Translations under genes and position numbers: made by a program
Source of the DNA: Roseateles saccharophilus
Lineage (GTDB): Bacteria > Pseudomonadota > Gammaproteobacteria > Burkholderiales > Burkholderiaceae_C
DNA: 64,000 nt
Assembly: GCF_004342485.1 (NCBI RefSeq)
Contig: NZ_SMBU01000011.1
Location: 88,667 to 152,666 of the forward strand
Direction: 5' to 3'
Shown here: positions 17,625-27,711 of the stretch, one piece after another
Layout: every line of letters starts with the position of its first letter
Position numbering within the stretch: the stretch's first letter is position 1
Notes under the pieces: generated by a model
Told to the model about the DNA's origin: nothing
Seen by the model: the letters and a program-made list of their open reading frames with translations, nothing else
Databases searched by the model: none

Positions 17625-18224
17625 TCAGCGGCGCGCCTTCTTCAGGCCGAGCAGGGCTTCCTTGAGGCTCTCGTCGGCGGGCTTGTCGCCCAGCCAGATG
17701 CGCAGCAGCGCCGAGAAGAACTCGGGCTCCTTGATGGGCTCGCTCAGCAGCGGCTTGCCGTTGAGCTGCAGCGTCGAGCCGACGCCGGGCACGAAGTCGA
17801 CCGAGAAGTTGTCGCCGGCCACCAGGGCCTTGCGGCTGGCGAAGACCTCGCTGAGCTTGAGCACGCCGTTGATGGACTTGACGAACTCCTCGCGCGGCGC
17901 GTTGGCCTCCATGCCCTTGGTGAAGAGCTTGCCGAGCTCGTTGCCGTCGACCTCGCGCAGCATCTGGATGTGGATGCGCTTGGGGCCGTGGGCGGCCAGC
18001 ACCTCCGCCGTCGTGCCGGCCTTGCTGCTCAGGTAGAGCCCCGCCGTGTAGACCTTGATGACGAACTTGTAGCGGATGCCGACGCCATTCAACTGCAGCT
18101 TCTGGCCGGCCAGGTCCAGCGCCGTCTCGTACTTCACATTGGCCACTTCGACCGTGTCCGCCCAGGCTGCAGCGCTCCCCAGGCTGCCCGCGGCCAGCAG
18201 GGCCGCGACAAAAAATGCGCGCAT
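17625..18224 (-). CDS. Exported chalcone isomerase-like protein
   Basis: 199 residues. A Sec signal (residues 1-22, ALLAAGSLGSAAAWA) precedes a chalcone-isomerase-like fold: LQLNGVGIRYKFVIKVYTAGLYL, KRIHIQMLREVDGNELGKLFTKGMEANA, INGVLKLSEVF and a C-terminal SALLRIWLGDKPADESLKEALLG. Members of this bacterial group (Chalcone_3 type) lack flavonoid context and probably bind lipids or fatty acids in the periplasm; no activity is established. The ATG at 18224 has GGAG upstream; the longer frame to 18488 runs through the trp leader and is rejected. Convergent with gph, divergent from trpE. Confidence 0.85.
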   Translation of the reverse strand: MRAFFVAALLAAGSLGSAAAWADTVEVANVKYETALDLAGQKLQLNGVGIRYKFVIKVYTAGLYLSSKAGTTAEVLAAHGPKRIHIQMLREVDGNELGKLFTKGMEANAPREEFVKSINGVLKLSEVFASRKALVAGDNFSVDFVPGVGSTLQLNGKPLLSEPIKEPEFFSALLRIWLGDKPADESLKEALLGLKKARR

Positions 18225-18279
18225 GTCTCGCTCCGTTGTCGTGCCGCGATGGCGGCATCTTCGTGTGCCGAAGTATGGC

Positions 18280-18309
18280 CCGACACGCCAAAAACCCGGC
18301 TGATACACT
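18280..18309 (+). promoter_or_regulatory. Candidate sigma-70 promoter of the trp operon
   Basis: CCGACA (18280-18285), an 18-base spacer, and TACACT (18304-18309). Transcription would begin near 18316, three bases before the leader-peptide ATG at 18319, giving an almost leaderless RNA. Confidence 0.4.
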
Positions 18310-18318
18310 GGCCCGATC

Positions 18319-18399
18319 ATGTTCATCACGCGGAAGTACATCACGGGGTCGAGCGACCGGGGAGCCTGGCCCTGGCGTCGCTGGTTCACTGCCGATTGA
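18319..18399 (+). CDS. trpL: trp operon leader peptide (26 residues, three Trp)
   Basis: A short frame (ATG 18319, TGA 18397) upstream of trpE encodes 26 residues with Trp at 17, 19 and 22 in the run AWPWRRWF. Three Trp codons in six, in a frame this small and just before trpE, are the hallmark of a transcription-attenuation leader in which ribosome stalling senses charged tRNA-Trp. No ribosome site precedes the ATG. Together with the nearby -10 this suggests a leaderless start, as I recall for trpL of Sinorhizobium. Confidence 0.65.
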   Translation: MFITRKYITGSSDRGAWPWRRWFTAD

Positions 18400-18403
18400 T
18401 GCT

Positions 18404-18467
18404 GCTTGGCGCGCACTGACGCGCTCTTCCTCGCGTTGCCCGTTCTCCACCGGGCTGCACGCCAAGC
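18404..18467 (+). promoter_or_regulatory. Candidate trp attenuator structure
   Basis: GCTTGGCGCGCA (18404-18415) pairs with TGCACGCCAAGC (18456-18467), 11 of 12 bases. Inside the loop are two smaller hairpins, ACGCG/CGCGT and GCCCG/CGGGC. TGGCG (18373-18377), within the Trp-codon stretch of the leader, could instead pair with CGCCA at 18460-18464. No strong T-run follows, so termination may be Rho-assisted or act on translation. Confidence 0.45.
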
Positions 18468-18496
18468 CCTGAAGACTGCTTCTTTCAAGGTTTGAC

Positions 18497-19996
<1,500 letters not shown>

Positions 19997-19997
19997 C

Positions 19998-20582
19998 ATG
20001 CTGCTGATGATCGACAACTACGACAGCTTCACGTTCAACATCGTCCAGTACTTCGGTGAACTGGGCGCGGACGTGAAGGTGGTGCGCAACGACGAGATCA
20101 CGGTCACCGAGATGGCGGCCCTGGACCCCGACCACATCGTCTTCTCGCCCGGCCCCTGCACGCCCACCGAGGCGGGCGTCTGCGTGGAGGCCGTCCGGCA
20201 CTTCCTCGGCAAGAAGCCGCTGCTGGGCGTCTGCCTGGGCCACCAGTCCATGGGCCAGGCGCTGGGCGGCAGGATCGTCCGCGCCAAGCGCCAGATGCAC
20301 GGCAAGGCCAGCACCATCACGACCGACCAGCGCGGCGTCTACACCGGCCTGCCCCAGGACTTCTCCGTCATCCGCTACCACTCCCTCGTCATCGAGGAGG
20401 CGACGTGCCCGGCGGTGCTGGAGATCACCTCGCGCAGCGACGACGGCGAGATCATGGGCGTGCGCCACCGCGAGCTGGCCGGCACGGCCACGCCGATGGA
20501 GGGCGTGCAGTTCCACCCCGAATCCATCCTCAGCGAGCATGGGCACGCGATGCTGCGCAACTTCCTGGAGCTGAAGGCATGA
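19998..20582 (+). CDS. trpG: Anthranilate synthase component II (glutamine amidotransferase)
   Basis: 194 residues. Supplies ammonia to TrpE by hydrolysing glutamine. The class I amidotransferase triad is present: Cys79 in GVCLGHQ, and His173 and Glu175 in VQFHPES. N-terminal [20 protein letters not shown] and FSPGPCTP are standard. It starts two bases after the trpE stop. After its stop come 70 bases with a short GC-rich repeat before the aldolase gene. Confidence 0.96.
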   Translation: MLLMIDNYDSFTFNIVQYFGELGADVKVVRNDEITVTEMAALDPDHIVFSPGPCTPTEAGVCVEAVRHFLGKKPLLGVCLGHQSMGQALGGRIVRAKRQMHGKASTITTDQRGVYTGLPQDFSVIRYHSLVIEEATCPAVLEITSRSDDGEIMGVRHRELAGTATPMEGVQFHPESILSEHGHAMLRNFLELKA

Positions 20583-20652
20583 GCCACGCACGGCCGCCCG
20601 AAGGGGCTCATTCCCGCACGGCGGGACAGCGCGAAGCGCGAAGGGTGCGCCA
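20583..20652 (+). repeat. Short GC-rich repeat-like spacer between trpG and the aldolase gene
   Basis: The 70-base gap holds CCCGAAGGGG, the hairpin CCCGCACGGCGGG and GCGCGAAGCGCG. It resembles short dispersed spacers I recall from other Burkholderiales genomes. Its presence inside the trp operon may adjust the level of downstream genes. Confidence 0.4.
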
Positions 20653-21702
20653 ATGAGCGGCTACGCGCCCGGTTCCGGCGGCAGCGGCGGCAACGCCGTC
20701 GTCGACCTGCGCAGCGACACGGTCACCAAGCCGACGCCGGCCATGCGCGAGGCCATCGCGTGCGCCCAGGTCGGCGACGACGTGTTCGGCGACGACCCCA
20801 CCGTCAACGCGCTGCAGGAGCGCGTCGCCGCCCTGCTCGGCAAGGAGGCCGCCCTCTTCATGAGCAGCGGCACGCAGAGCAACCTCTGCGGCCTGCTGGC
20901 CCATTGCGGCCGCGGCGACGAATACATCGTCGGCCAGCTCGCCCACACCTACCGCTACGAGGGTGGCGGCGGCGCGGTGCTGGGCAGCATCCAGCCCCAG
21001 CCCCTGCCCAACCAGCCCGACGGCACGATCCGGCTCGAAGACATCGCCGCGGCCATCAAGCCCGACGACCCGCACTTCGCGCGCTCGCGGCTGCTGGCGC
21101 TGGAGAACACCTGGAGCGGCAATGTGCTGCCGGCCAGCTACACGACCGCCGCCTGCGAGCTGGCCCATTCGCGCGGCCTGTTCACGCATCTGGACGGCGC
21201 GCGGCTGTTCAACGCGGCGGTCGCCTCCGGCCGCACGGTGGCCGAGCTGGCGCGGCATTTCGACTCCGTCTCCATCTGCTTCAGCAAGGGCCTGGGCGCG
21301 CCGATAGGCTCCATGCTCGTCGGCTCGCGCGAGCTCATCCGCCGCGCCCACCGCGTGCGCAAGATGGTGGGCGGCGGCCTGCGCCAGGTCGGCCTGCTGG
21401 CCGCCGCGGCCGACCATGCGCTGAGCCACCATGTCGAACGCCTGGCCGACGACCACGCGCTGGCCCGGCGCCTGGCCGAGGGCCTGGCGGCGCTGCCCGG
21501 TGTCACGGTCACGCCACCGCAGACGAATATCGTCTTCGTGCAGGTCAGCGACGACCGGGGCCCGGCGCTGCTGGAGCACCTGAAGTCGCGCGGCGTGCTG
21601 GCCACGGGGATGATCGGCCTGCGCTTCGTGACCCACCTCGATGTCGATGCCGCCGGCATCGACCACGCGATCGCCGCCGCCGCCGACTTCTTCAAGAGCT
21701 GA
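20653..21702 (+). CDS. ltaE: Low-specificity L-threonine aldolase
   Basis: 349 residues. A PLP enzyme splitting L-threonine and L-allo-threonine into glycine and acetaldehyde. Signs: [19 protein letters not shown] at the start, [38 protein letters not shown], the [10 protein letters not shown] block, and [16 protein letters not shown] with the PLP-binding Lys. A glycine-rich extension of about 14 residues precedes the conserved start. It lies between trpG and trpD and is co-oriented with both, four bases before trpD, so it must be transcribed with the trp operon although it plays no part in tryptophan synthesis. Confidence 0.93.
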   Translation: MSGYAPGSGGSGGNAVVDLRSDTVTKPTPAMREAIACAQVGDDVFGDDPTVNALQERVAALLGKEAALFMSSGTQSNLCGLLAHCGRGDEYIVGQLAHTYRYEGGGGAVLGSIQPQPLPNQPDGTIRLEDIAAAIKPDDPHFARSRLLALENTWSGNVLPASYTTAACELAHSRGLFTHLDGARLFNAAVASGRTVAELARHFDSVSICFSKGLGAPIGSMLVGSRELIRRAHRVRKMVGGGLRQVGLLAAAADHALSHHVERLADDHALARRLAEGLAALPGVTVTPPQTNIVFVQVSDDRGPALLEHLKSRGVLATGMIGLRFVTHLDVDAAGIDHAIAAAADFFKS

Positions 21703-21705
21703 GCC

Positions 21706-22740
21706 ATGCCCATCACCGACAACGAAGCCCTGACCCGCGTCATCGAGCATCGCGAGATCTTCCACGACGAGATGCTGACGCTGATGCGCCGCATCATGGC
21801 CGGCGAGATGTCGCCCGTCATCGCCGCGGCGCTGATCACCGGCCTGCGCGTGAAGAAGGAGACCATCGGCGAGATCACCGCCGCGGCCCAGGTCATGCGC
21901 GAGCTGAGCAACAAGGTGCCGCTCGGCCCCCTGCCCCATCTGGTCGACGTGGTCGGCACGGGCGGCGACGGCGCGCACAGCTTCAACATCTCGACCTGCT
22001 CGATGTTCGTCGCGGCGGCGGCCGGCGCCCAGGTGGCCAAGCACGGCAACCGCAGCGTCAGCAGCAAGACCGGCAGCGCCGACGTGCTGGAGGCGCTGGG
22101 CGCCAACATCCAGCTGACGCCGCGCCAGGTGGCCGCGAGCGTCGCCGAATGCGGCATCGGCTTCATGTTCGCGCCCAACCACCACCCGGCGATGAAGAAC
22201 ATCGCGCCGGTGCGCCGCGAGCTCGGCGTGCGGACCATCTTCAACATCCTGGGCCCGCTGACCAACCCGGCCGGCGCGCCCAACATCCTGATGGGCGTCT
22301 TCCACCCCGACCTCGTCGGCATCCAGGTGCGCGTGCTGCAGCGCCTGGGCGCGGAGCATGCGCTGGTGGTCTACGGCAAGGACGGCATGGACGAGATTTC
22401 GCTGGGCGCGACGACGCTGGTTGGCGAACTCAAGGACGGCGCCGTGCGCGAGTACGAGGTGCATCCCGAGGACTTCGGCTTCGCGATGGCCAGCAACCGC
22501 AGCCTCAAGGTCGAAGGCCCCGAGCAGTCGCGCCAGATGCTGATCGGCGTGCTCGACGGCCAGCCTGGCCCGGCGCGCGACATCGTGCTGCTGAACGCCG
22601 GCGCGACGCTGTATGCGGCCAACGTCGCGAGCTCGATTGCCGACGGCATCCGGCGCGCCCGCGAGGTGCTGGACAACGGCGCCGCGCGCGCCAAGCTGGA
22701 TGCCTTCGTGAAGACCACGCAGGGCCTGGGAGCGCAGTGA
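21706..22740 (+). CDS. trpD: Anthranilate phosphoribosyltransferase
   Basis: 344 residues. Joins anthranilate to PRPP. Motifs: [19 protein letters not shown] (PRPP-binding KVVGTGGD type loop), [23 protein letters not shown] (anthranilate site and magnesium loop), [37 protein letters not shown], and [11 protein letters not shown]. Full length. Its TGA overlaps the trpC ATG by one base (TGATG), a coupled arrangement. Confidence 0.97.
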   Translation: MPITDNEALTRVIEHREIFHDEMLTLMRRIMAGEMSPVIAAALITGLRVKKETIGEITAAAQVMRELSNKVPLGPLPHLVDVVGTGGDGAHSFNISTCSMFVAAAAGAQVAKHGNRSVSSKTGSADVLEALGANIQLTPRQVAASVAECGIGFMFAPNHHPAMKNIAPVRRELGVRTIFNILGPLTNPAGAPNILMGVFHPDLVGIQVRVLQRLGAEHALVVYGKDGMDEISLGATTLVGELKDGAVREYEVHPEDFGFAMASNRSLKVEGPEQSRQMLIGVLDGQPGPARDIVLLNAGATLYAANVASSIADGIRRAREVLDNGAARAKLDAFVKTTQGLGAQ

Positions 22741-23531
22741 TGGCCGACATCCTCAACAAGATCGTCGAGGTCAAGTGGGAAGAGGTCGCCGCGGCCAGGC
22801 TCAAGCGCTCGCTGGCCTCGCAACGCGAGGAGGCCGAGGCGCGCCGCGGTGAGCAGCTCGGCTTCGAGCGTTCGCTGCGCGCCACCATCGCTGCGGGCCA
22901 TGCCGGCGTCATCGCCGAGATTAAGAAGGCCAGCCCCAGCAAGGGCGTGATCCGCGAGGACTTCAAGCCTGCGCAGATCGCCGAGAGCTATGCGCGCAAC
23001 GGCGCCGCCTGCCTCTCCGTGCTGACCGACGAGCGCTTCTTCCAGGGCTCGGTGGCCTATCTGCAGCAGGCCCGCGCGGCCTGCGAGCTGCCGGTGCTGC
23101 GCAAGGACTTCATGGTCGACGACTACCAGGTCATGGAAGCCGGCGCGATGGGCGCCGACTGCATCCTGCTGATCGCCGCCTGCCTGGCCGACTCGCAGAT
23201 GGCCGACCTCGAGGCCGCTGCCCATGCCATCGGGCTGGACGTGCTCGTCGAGGTGCACGACGGCGCGGAGCTGGACCGCGCGCTGCGCCTGAAGACGCCG
23301 CTGGTCGGCATCAACAACCGCAACCTGCGCACCTTCGACGTGACGCTGGACACCACCCTGGGCCTGCTGCCGCGCGTGCCGGCCGACCGGCTGCTGGTGA
23401 CCGAATCCGGCATCCTCGGCGCCGCGGACGTGAAGCGCATGCGCGACGCCAACGTGCATGCCTTCCTCGTCGGCGAGGCCTTCATGCGCGCGCCGGACCC
23501 GGGCCAGGCGCTGGCAAACTTGTTCGGATGA
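22740..23531 (+). CDS. trpC: Indole-3-glycerol phosphate synthase
   Basis: 263 residues. Closes the indole ring from the product made by TrpF. Conserved: [14 protein letters not shown] at the start, [21 protein letters not shown] (catalytic Lys), [28 protein letters not shown] (catalytic Lys), [25 protein letters not shown] and ESGI. TrpC only, not fused to TrpF. Start overlaps trpD by one base and its end overlaps ung by four. trpF, trpB and trpA are not in this window, as usual in this order. Confidence 0.97.
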   Translation: MADILNKIVEVKWEEVAAARLKRSLASQREEAEARRGEQLGFERSLRATIAAGHAGVIAEIKKASPSKGVIREDFKPAQIAESYARNGAACLSVLTDERFFQGSVAYLQQARAACELPVLRKDFMVDDYQVMEAGAMGADCILLIAACLADSQMADLEAAAHAIGLDVLVEVHDGAELDRALRLKTPLVGINNRNLRTFDVTLDTTLGLLPRVPADRLLVTESGILGAADVKRMRDANVHAFLVGEAFMRAPDPGQALANLFG

Positions 23532-24214
23532 AGCTCCCGCTCGAGATTCCCGACACCGACTGGCGCCCCGTCGTCGAGGACTGGGCCGCCAGCCCCGTGG
23601 GTCAGAAGCTGCAGGCCTATCTGGCCGAGCGCCAGGCCGCCGGCGCCACCATCTACCCGCCCGAGCCGCTGCGCGCGCTGAGGCTGACGCCGCTGGCCGG
23701 CACGCGCGTCGTCATCCTCGGCCAGGACCCCTATCACGGGCCCGGCCAGGCCGAGGGCCTGTCCTTCAGCGTGCCCGAGGGCGTGCCCTTTCCGCCCAGC
23801 CTGCGCAACATCTTCAAGGAGATCCAGCGCGACCTCGGCAAGCCCTTCCCGCCGACCGGCAGCCTGGTGCGCTGGGCCGAAGGCGGCACGCTGCTGCTGA
23901 ACGCCGTGCTCACCGTGGAGGACGGCCAGGCCGCCAGCCACGCCAACCGCGGCTGGGAGGCCCTGACCGACGCCCTCATCAAGGCCGCGGCCGAAGATGC
24001 TGCCCCCAAGGTCTTCATGCTGTGGGGCGCCTACGCCCAGGCCAAGGCGCCGCTGATCGAGGCCGCGCGCCAGGGCCACCTTGTGCTGAAGGCCAACCAT
24101 CCGTCGCCGCTGTCGGCGCTGAAGCCGCCGCGGCCCTTCATCGGCTGCGGGCATTTCTCGACGGCCAAGGCCTGGCTGGAGGAGCGCGGGCGCGGCGCGC
24201 CGCGCAAGGCCTGA
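23528..24214 (+). CDS. ung: Uracil-DNA glycosylase, family 1
   Basis: 228 residues. Removes uracil from DNA. The water-activating motif [11 protein letters not shown] (Asp67) and the C-terminal HPSPLSA loop with the catalytic His are intact, as are SLRNIFKEI and [10 protein letters not shown]. Normal length. The start overlaps trpC by four bases, so this repair gene is co-transcribed with the trp operon. After it a hairpin GGCGGA/TCCGCC (tetraloop TTGT) could slow or end transcription. Confidence 0.96.
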   Translation: MKLPLEIPDTDWRPVVEDWAASPVGQKLQAYLAERQAAGATIYPPEPLRALRLTPLAGTRVVILGQDPYHGPGQAEGLSFSVPEGVPFPPSLRNIFKEIQRDLGKPFPPTGSLVRWAEGGTLLLNAVLTVEDGQAASHANRGWEALTDALIKAAAEDAAPKVFMLWGAYAQAKAPLIEAARQGHLVLKANHPSPLSALKPPRPFIGCGHFSTAKAWLEERGRGAPRKA

Positions 24215-24349
24215 TCGCGGCGGATTGTTCCGCCCGCAGCAACTCGCCGTTCTATCCAGCCCGCTTTTTCTCGCGGGGCCGAATACCTAAAGTGGCAACC
24301 TATCGGCACACCCCATCCCCACCAAGAGGGCGCCGAGCAGGAGAGTCAC

Positions 24350-24502
24350 ATGAACACCCGATCCCTTTTCACGCTGATCACCGCCGCGACGGCCGTCACG
24401 GCGCTGGCGGCGGGCATGTTGCTGGCAATCAGCGCGCCGGCGCCCGCGGCCGAGGACTTCGGCCAGGCGATGTTCGCCAGCAGCGCGCCCGACAAGGCCT
24501 GA
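24350..24502 (+). CDS. Small exported protein, 50 residues, unknown
   Basis: Begins MNTRSLFTLITAATAV with AGGAGA seven bases upstream, a strong ribosome site. Residues 1-33 read as a signal peptide with a long hydrophobic core and an Ala-Pro-Ala-rich end (SAPAPAAED). The predicted mature part is under 20 residues (EDFGQAMFASSAPDKA), so it could be a small secreted peptide or a membrane-anchored protein. No family is recognised. It faces the LysR gene tail to tail. Confidence 0.65.
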   Translation: MNTRSLFTLITAATAVTALAAGMLLAISAPAPAAEDFGQAMFASSAPDKA

Positions 24503-24522
24503 AGACGGCTTGCACGATGGCC

Positions 24523-25458
24523 TCAGGCCGTCGTGCAGCGCAGCTTCAGCCCGCCCATCGCCTCGCGGCCGATCAGCTCGACGACCCAGTCGACGAAGAC
24601 CCGCAGCTTGCTGCTGAGGTGGCGGTTGGGCGGGTAGACGACGTAGACCGGCACCGGCTCGGCGTCCCAGTCCTCCAGCACCCGCACCAGCCCGCCGCTC
24701 CTGATCAGCGGCGCGGCCATGAAGCAGGTCAGCTGCACCAGGCCCAGGTGGGCCAGGCCGGCGTTCAGGTAGGCGCTCGCGTCGTTCACGGCCAGCACAT
24801 GGTTGCCGACGATCTCCACAGCCTCCTCGCCGCGGCGGAAGACGTCCGGCAGCACCTTGCCGCTGCGCGCCGAGAAATAGCCCACCATGCGGTGCGGCGC
24901 CTCGCCCAGCTCGCGCGGGTGGGCCGGCGTGCCATGGCGGCGCAGGTATTCGGGCGTGGCGCAGGTGATGAAGCGGAACTCGGCGATGCGCCGCGCCACC
25001 AGGCTCTGGTCGGTCAGCTCGCCACCGCGAATCACGCAGTCGATGTTGTCGCTGATGAGGTCCACCGTGCGGTCGCTGACGCCGAGCTCGATCTGGATGT
25101 CGGGGTATTTGGCGTAGAAGTCCGGCAGGTGGGGAATGATCATCTCGCGCCCCACCACGCCGGGCACGTCGATGCGGATGCGCCCGCGCGGCGTCACGCG
25201 CGCCTGGTTCATGCTGCCTTCCAGTTCCTCCAGGTCGGACAGCAGGCGCGTCGCGCGCTCGTAGTAGGCGGCGCCGTCGGGCGTGACCGTGACGCGGCGC
25301 GTCGTGCGGTTCAGCAGCTTGGTGCGCAGATGCGTTTCCAGCGTCTGGATCAGGCGCGTGACGGTGGCCTTGGGCAGGCCCAGCGAGTCGGCGGCCTTGG
25401 TGAAGGTGCCGGCCTCGACGACCCGGACATAGGCTTGCATCGCGGTGAGACGGTCCAT
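24523..25458 (-). CDS. LysR-family transcriptional regulator
   Basis: 311 residues. N-terminal winged helix (MDRLTAMQAYVRVVEAGTFTKAADSLGLPKATVTRLIQTLE), then the LysR effector domain with GRIRIDVPGVVGREMIIPHLPDFYAKYPDIQIEL and DCVIRGGELTDQSLVARRI, the subgroup I know from many efflux and oxidoreductase regulators. Divergent from 25572 onward with 113 bases between, so it most likely controls the hydrolase-like gene and the RND pump operon, and itself. The inducer is unknown. Confidence 0.92.
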   Translation of the reverse strand: MDRLTAMQAYVRVVEAGTFTKAADSLGLPKATVTRLIQTLETHLRTKLLNRTTRRVTVTPDGAAYYERATRLLSDLEELEGSMNQARVTPRGRIRIDVPGVVGREMIIPHLPDFYAKYPDIQIELGVSDRTVDLISDNIDCVIRGGELTDQSLVARRIAEFRFITCATPEYLRRHGTPAHPRELGEAPHRMVGYFSARSGKVLPDVFRRGEEAVEIVGNHVLAVNDASAYLNAGLAHLGLVQLTCFMAAPLIRSGGLVRVLEDWDAEPVPVYVVYPPNRHLSSKLRVFVDWVVELIGREAMGGLKLRCTTA

Positions 25459-25571
25459 CGGAGCTTCGGCGGGCCCAAAGGCCCCAGGGCAGGCGGGGAT
25501 GAGGTCATTGTTCCACGCGAAGGAAAAGTGAGTCGCTTTCGCGCCCGTTTATCCCTAGGCCGTCAATCTCT

Positions 25572-26369
25572 ATGGTTCGCTCCATGGACAAGACCGTCGC
25601 CCCTGCCAGCTTGCGCCTCGGCCCCGCGCCGGGCCAGCTGGCCCATGTCTACACGGCGCGCCGGCCGCTGGACGGCGATGCGCGCGCGCTGCTGCTGTGG
25701 CTGCACGGCGGCAGCTTCACCGACGGCTCGCTGGCCTCGGCCCGCGCCCGCAGCGAGCTGCTGGCCGAGGCCGGCGCCGATGTCGTCGCGCTGGACTACC
25801 CGCTCGCCCCCGCGCACCCCTTCCCTGCCGGCCTGTCCGCCAGCTTCGAGGCGCTGCAGGCCCTGGCCGCCAAGCCGGCCAGGCTGACCGGCTCGGCCCG
25901 CACCGCGCTGTTCGTCGGCGGCGAGGAGGCCGGCGGCAACCTCGCCGCGGCGCTGGCGCTGATGGCGCGCGACCAGCACGCCCCCACGCTGGCCGGCCAG
26001 CTGCTGGTCTCGCCCATGCTGGACCCGCAGCTCGGCAGCGCCTCCATGCGCAAGGGCGAGTGCGGCGGCTGCGAATGCAGCTATGCCAAGGGCTGGCAGG
26101 CCTATCTGGGCGACGGCATCCGCGCCGACCACCCCTACGCCACGCCCGTCAACGCCAGCCGGCTCAACGGCCTCGCGCCCGCCCTGGTGCTGAGCCTGGC
26201 CGGCCACCCGCTGAACGACGAGTCGCGCCGCTATGCCGCGGCACTGCGCCAGCACGGCGGCTGCGTGCGCGACCTGAGCCTGCCCGCCATCGCGCCCGAG
26301 CAGGTGCTGAACCCCATCCACGACTTCCTGCGCGAGGCGGCCCGCCGCGCGCTGTCGCTTCCCGCCTGA
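25572..26369 (+). CDS. Alpha/beta hydrolase fold protein lacking the nucleophile serine
   Basis: 265 residues of the HSL/alpha-beta hydrolase-3 fold. The oxyanion motif is present (LWLHGGSF), as are VVALDYPLAPAHPFPAG, the Asp candidate in AGHPLNDESRR and a C-terminal His in NPIHDFL. The nucleophile elbow, normally G-D-S-A-G-G-N, reads G-E-E-A-G-G-N at about 25930: glutamate replaces serine. The protein is therefore unlikely to be an ordinary esterase and may be a binding or sensing pseudo-enzyme. First gene of the pump operon (31 bases before the fusion-protein gene), divergent from LysR. An ATG at 25584 is an alternative start. Confidence 0.82.
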   Translation: MVRSMDKTVAPASLRLGPAPGQLAHVYTARRPLDGDARALLLWLHGGSFTDGSLASARARSELLAEAGADVVALDYPLAPAHPFPAGLSASFEALQALAAKPARLTGSARTALFVGGEEAGGNLAAALALMARDQHAPTLAGQLLVSPMLDPQLGSASMRKGECGGCECSYAKGWQAYLGDGIRADHPYATPVNASRLNGLAPALVLSLAGHPLNDESRRYAAALRQHGGCVRDLSLPAIAPEQVLNPIHDFLREAARRALSLPA

Positions 26370-26400
26370 TTCCTGCCAGACCCTTCGGAGAGAAATAGAA

Positions 26401-27630
26401 ATGCCATCCACCCCCCGCTTCAACCGTCGCCTCGGCCTCGTGGCCGGCGCGGCCGCCTTCGTCGCCCTCGGTGCCATGGGCCTCGGCCAGTTCGGCAGCC
26501 CTGCCGCCCACGCCAACTCCGGCCCCGCCACGCCGCCGGCCACGCCGGTGTCGGTCGCCCAGGTCGTCAGCCAGGACGTGTCGGCCTGGAACGAGTTCTC
26601 CGGCCGGCTGGAGGCCGTGGAGCGCGTCGACGTGCGGGCCCGCGTGTCGGGCGCCGTGCAGGCCCTGCACTTCCGCGAGGGCAGCCTGGTGAAGGCCGGC
26701 GACCTGCTCGTCAGCATCGACCCCGCGCCCTACCAGGCCGAGGTCGCCCGCGTCGAGGCCCAGGTGAGCGCCGCCCAGGCCCGCGTGAGCTACACGCAGA
26801 GCGAGCTGGCACGCGCCAAGGCCCTGCTGGAGGAACGCGCCGTCGCCCGCCGCGACTTCGACGAGCGTGACAACGCTGCCCGCGAGGCCGCCGCCAATCT
26901 GCGCGCCGCCCAGGCCGCGCTGCAGACGGCCCAGCTCAACCTCGGCTACACCCAGGTGCGCGCGCCGGTGGCCGGCCGCGTCGGCAAGATCGAGGTGACG
27001 ACCGGCAACCTCGTCGCCGCAGGCGCCGGCGCGCCAGTGCTGACGACGCTGGTGTCGGTCAGCCCCATCTACGCGAGCTTCGATGCCGACGAGAAGGTCG
27101 TGCGCGATGCGCTGGCCTCGCTGCCGGGCGCGAATGGCCCGGCCGGGGGTGAGCGCCGCGGCATGGAGCGCATCCCGGTCGAGATGCTCGCGGGCAGCGA
27201 CAAGGCCGTCACCGGCCGCCTGCAGTTGGTCGACAACCAGGTGGACGCCAAGAGCGGCACGCTGCGCGTGCGCGCCGTCTTCGACAACAAGGACGGCTCG
27301 CTGATCCCGGGCCAGTTCGCCAAGCTGCGCATGGGCCAGGCCTCGCGGGAGGCCGCGCTGCTGGTCAACGAGCGTGCCGTCGGCACCGACCAGGATAAGC
27401 GTTATGTCATCGTCGTCGGCGCGGGCAACCAGGCCGAGTGGCGGCCGGTGACGCTGGGCGCCGACGTGAACGGACTGCGCGTCGTGACTTCGGGCCTGAA
27501 AGCCGGCGAGCGGGTCGTCGTCGGTGGCGTGCAGCGGGTGCGGCCAGGTTCGGTCCTGGCGCCCAAGGACGTCGCGATGGACGCCAAGCCGGAACTGGCC
27601 GCGCAGCAATCCAGCGCCAAGAACTCCTGA
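26401..27630 (+). CDS. RND efflux periplasmic membrane-fusion protein (MexE-like)
   Basis: 409 residues. Adaptor between pump and channel. N-terminal signal or anchor (hydrophobic 14-30, ending AHANS), lipoyl halves (VDVRARVSGAVQALHFREGSLVKAGDLLVSIDP and TQVRAPVAGRVGKIEVTTGNLV), a coiled-coil hairpin between, then barrel domains (LRVRAVFDNKDGSLIPGQFAKLRMG). Style is MexE/OqxA-like. GGAGAG lies about ten bases before the ATG. Second gene of the operon with the hydrolase-like protein, pump and channel. Confidence 0.93.
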   Translation: MPSTPRFNRRLGLVAGAAAFVALGAMGLGQFGSPAAHANSGPATPPATPVSVAQVVSQDVSAWNEFSGRLEAVERVDVRARVSGAVQALHFREGSLVKAGDLLVSIDPAPYQAEVARVEAQVSAAQARVSYTQSELARAKALLEERAVARRDFDERDNAAREAAANLRAAQAALQTAQLNLGYTQVRAPVAGRVGKIEVTTGNLVAAGAGAPVLTTLVSVSPIYASFDADEKVVRDALASLPGANGPAGGERRGMERIPVEMLAGSDKAVTGRLQLVDNQVDAKSGTLRVRAVFDNKDGSLIPGQFAKLRMGQASREAALLVNERAVGTDQDKRYVIVVGAGNQAEWRPVTLGADVNGLRVVTSGLKAGERVVVGGVQRVRPGSVLAPKDVAMDAKPELAAQQSSAKNS

Positions 27631-27662
27631 TCTAGCCCACCTCTCACCGCGCGCTCCGCTTT

Positions 27663-27685
27663 GCGGGCCGGTTCAGCCGGCCCGC
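27663..27685 (+). other. Intra-operon hairpin between fusion protein and pump genes
   Basis: GCGGGCCGG and CCGGCCCGC form a perfect 9-bp stem around TTCAG. There is no T-run. It could protect or trim the mRNA to set the ratio of adaptor to pump. Confidence 0.5.
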
Positions 27686-27711
27686 GGGGCGCGTGTTGCC
27701 TGGAGCCCCCC

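Noticed and set aside
17625..18488. Longer N terminus of the chalcone-isomerase-like protein (start at 18488)
   Set aside because: It would read antisense through the trp leader and lose the signal peptide; the ATG at 18224 has a ribosome site and an N-terminal signal.
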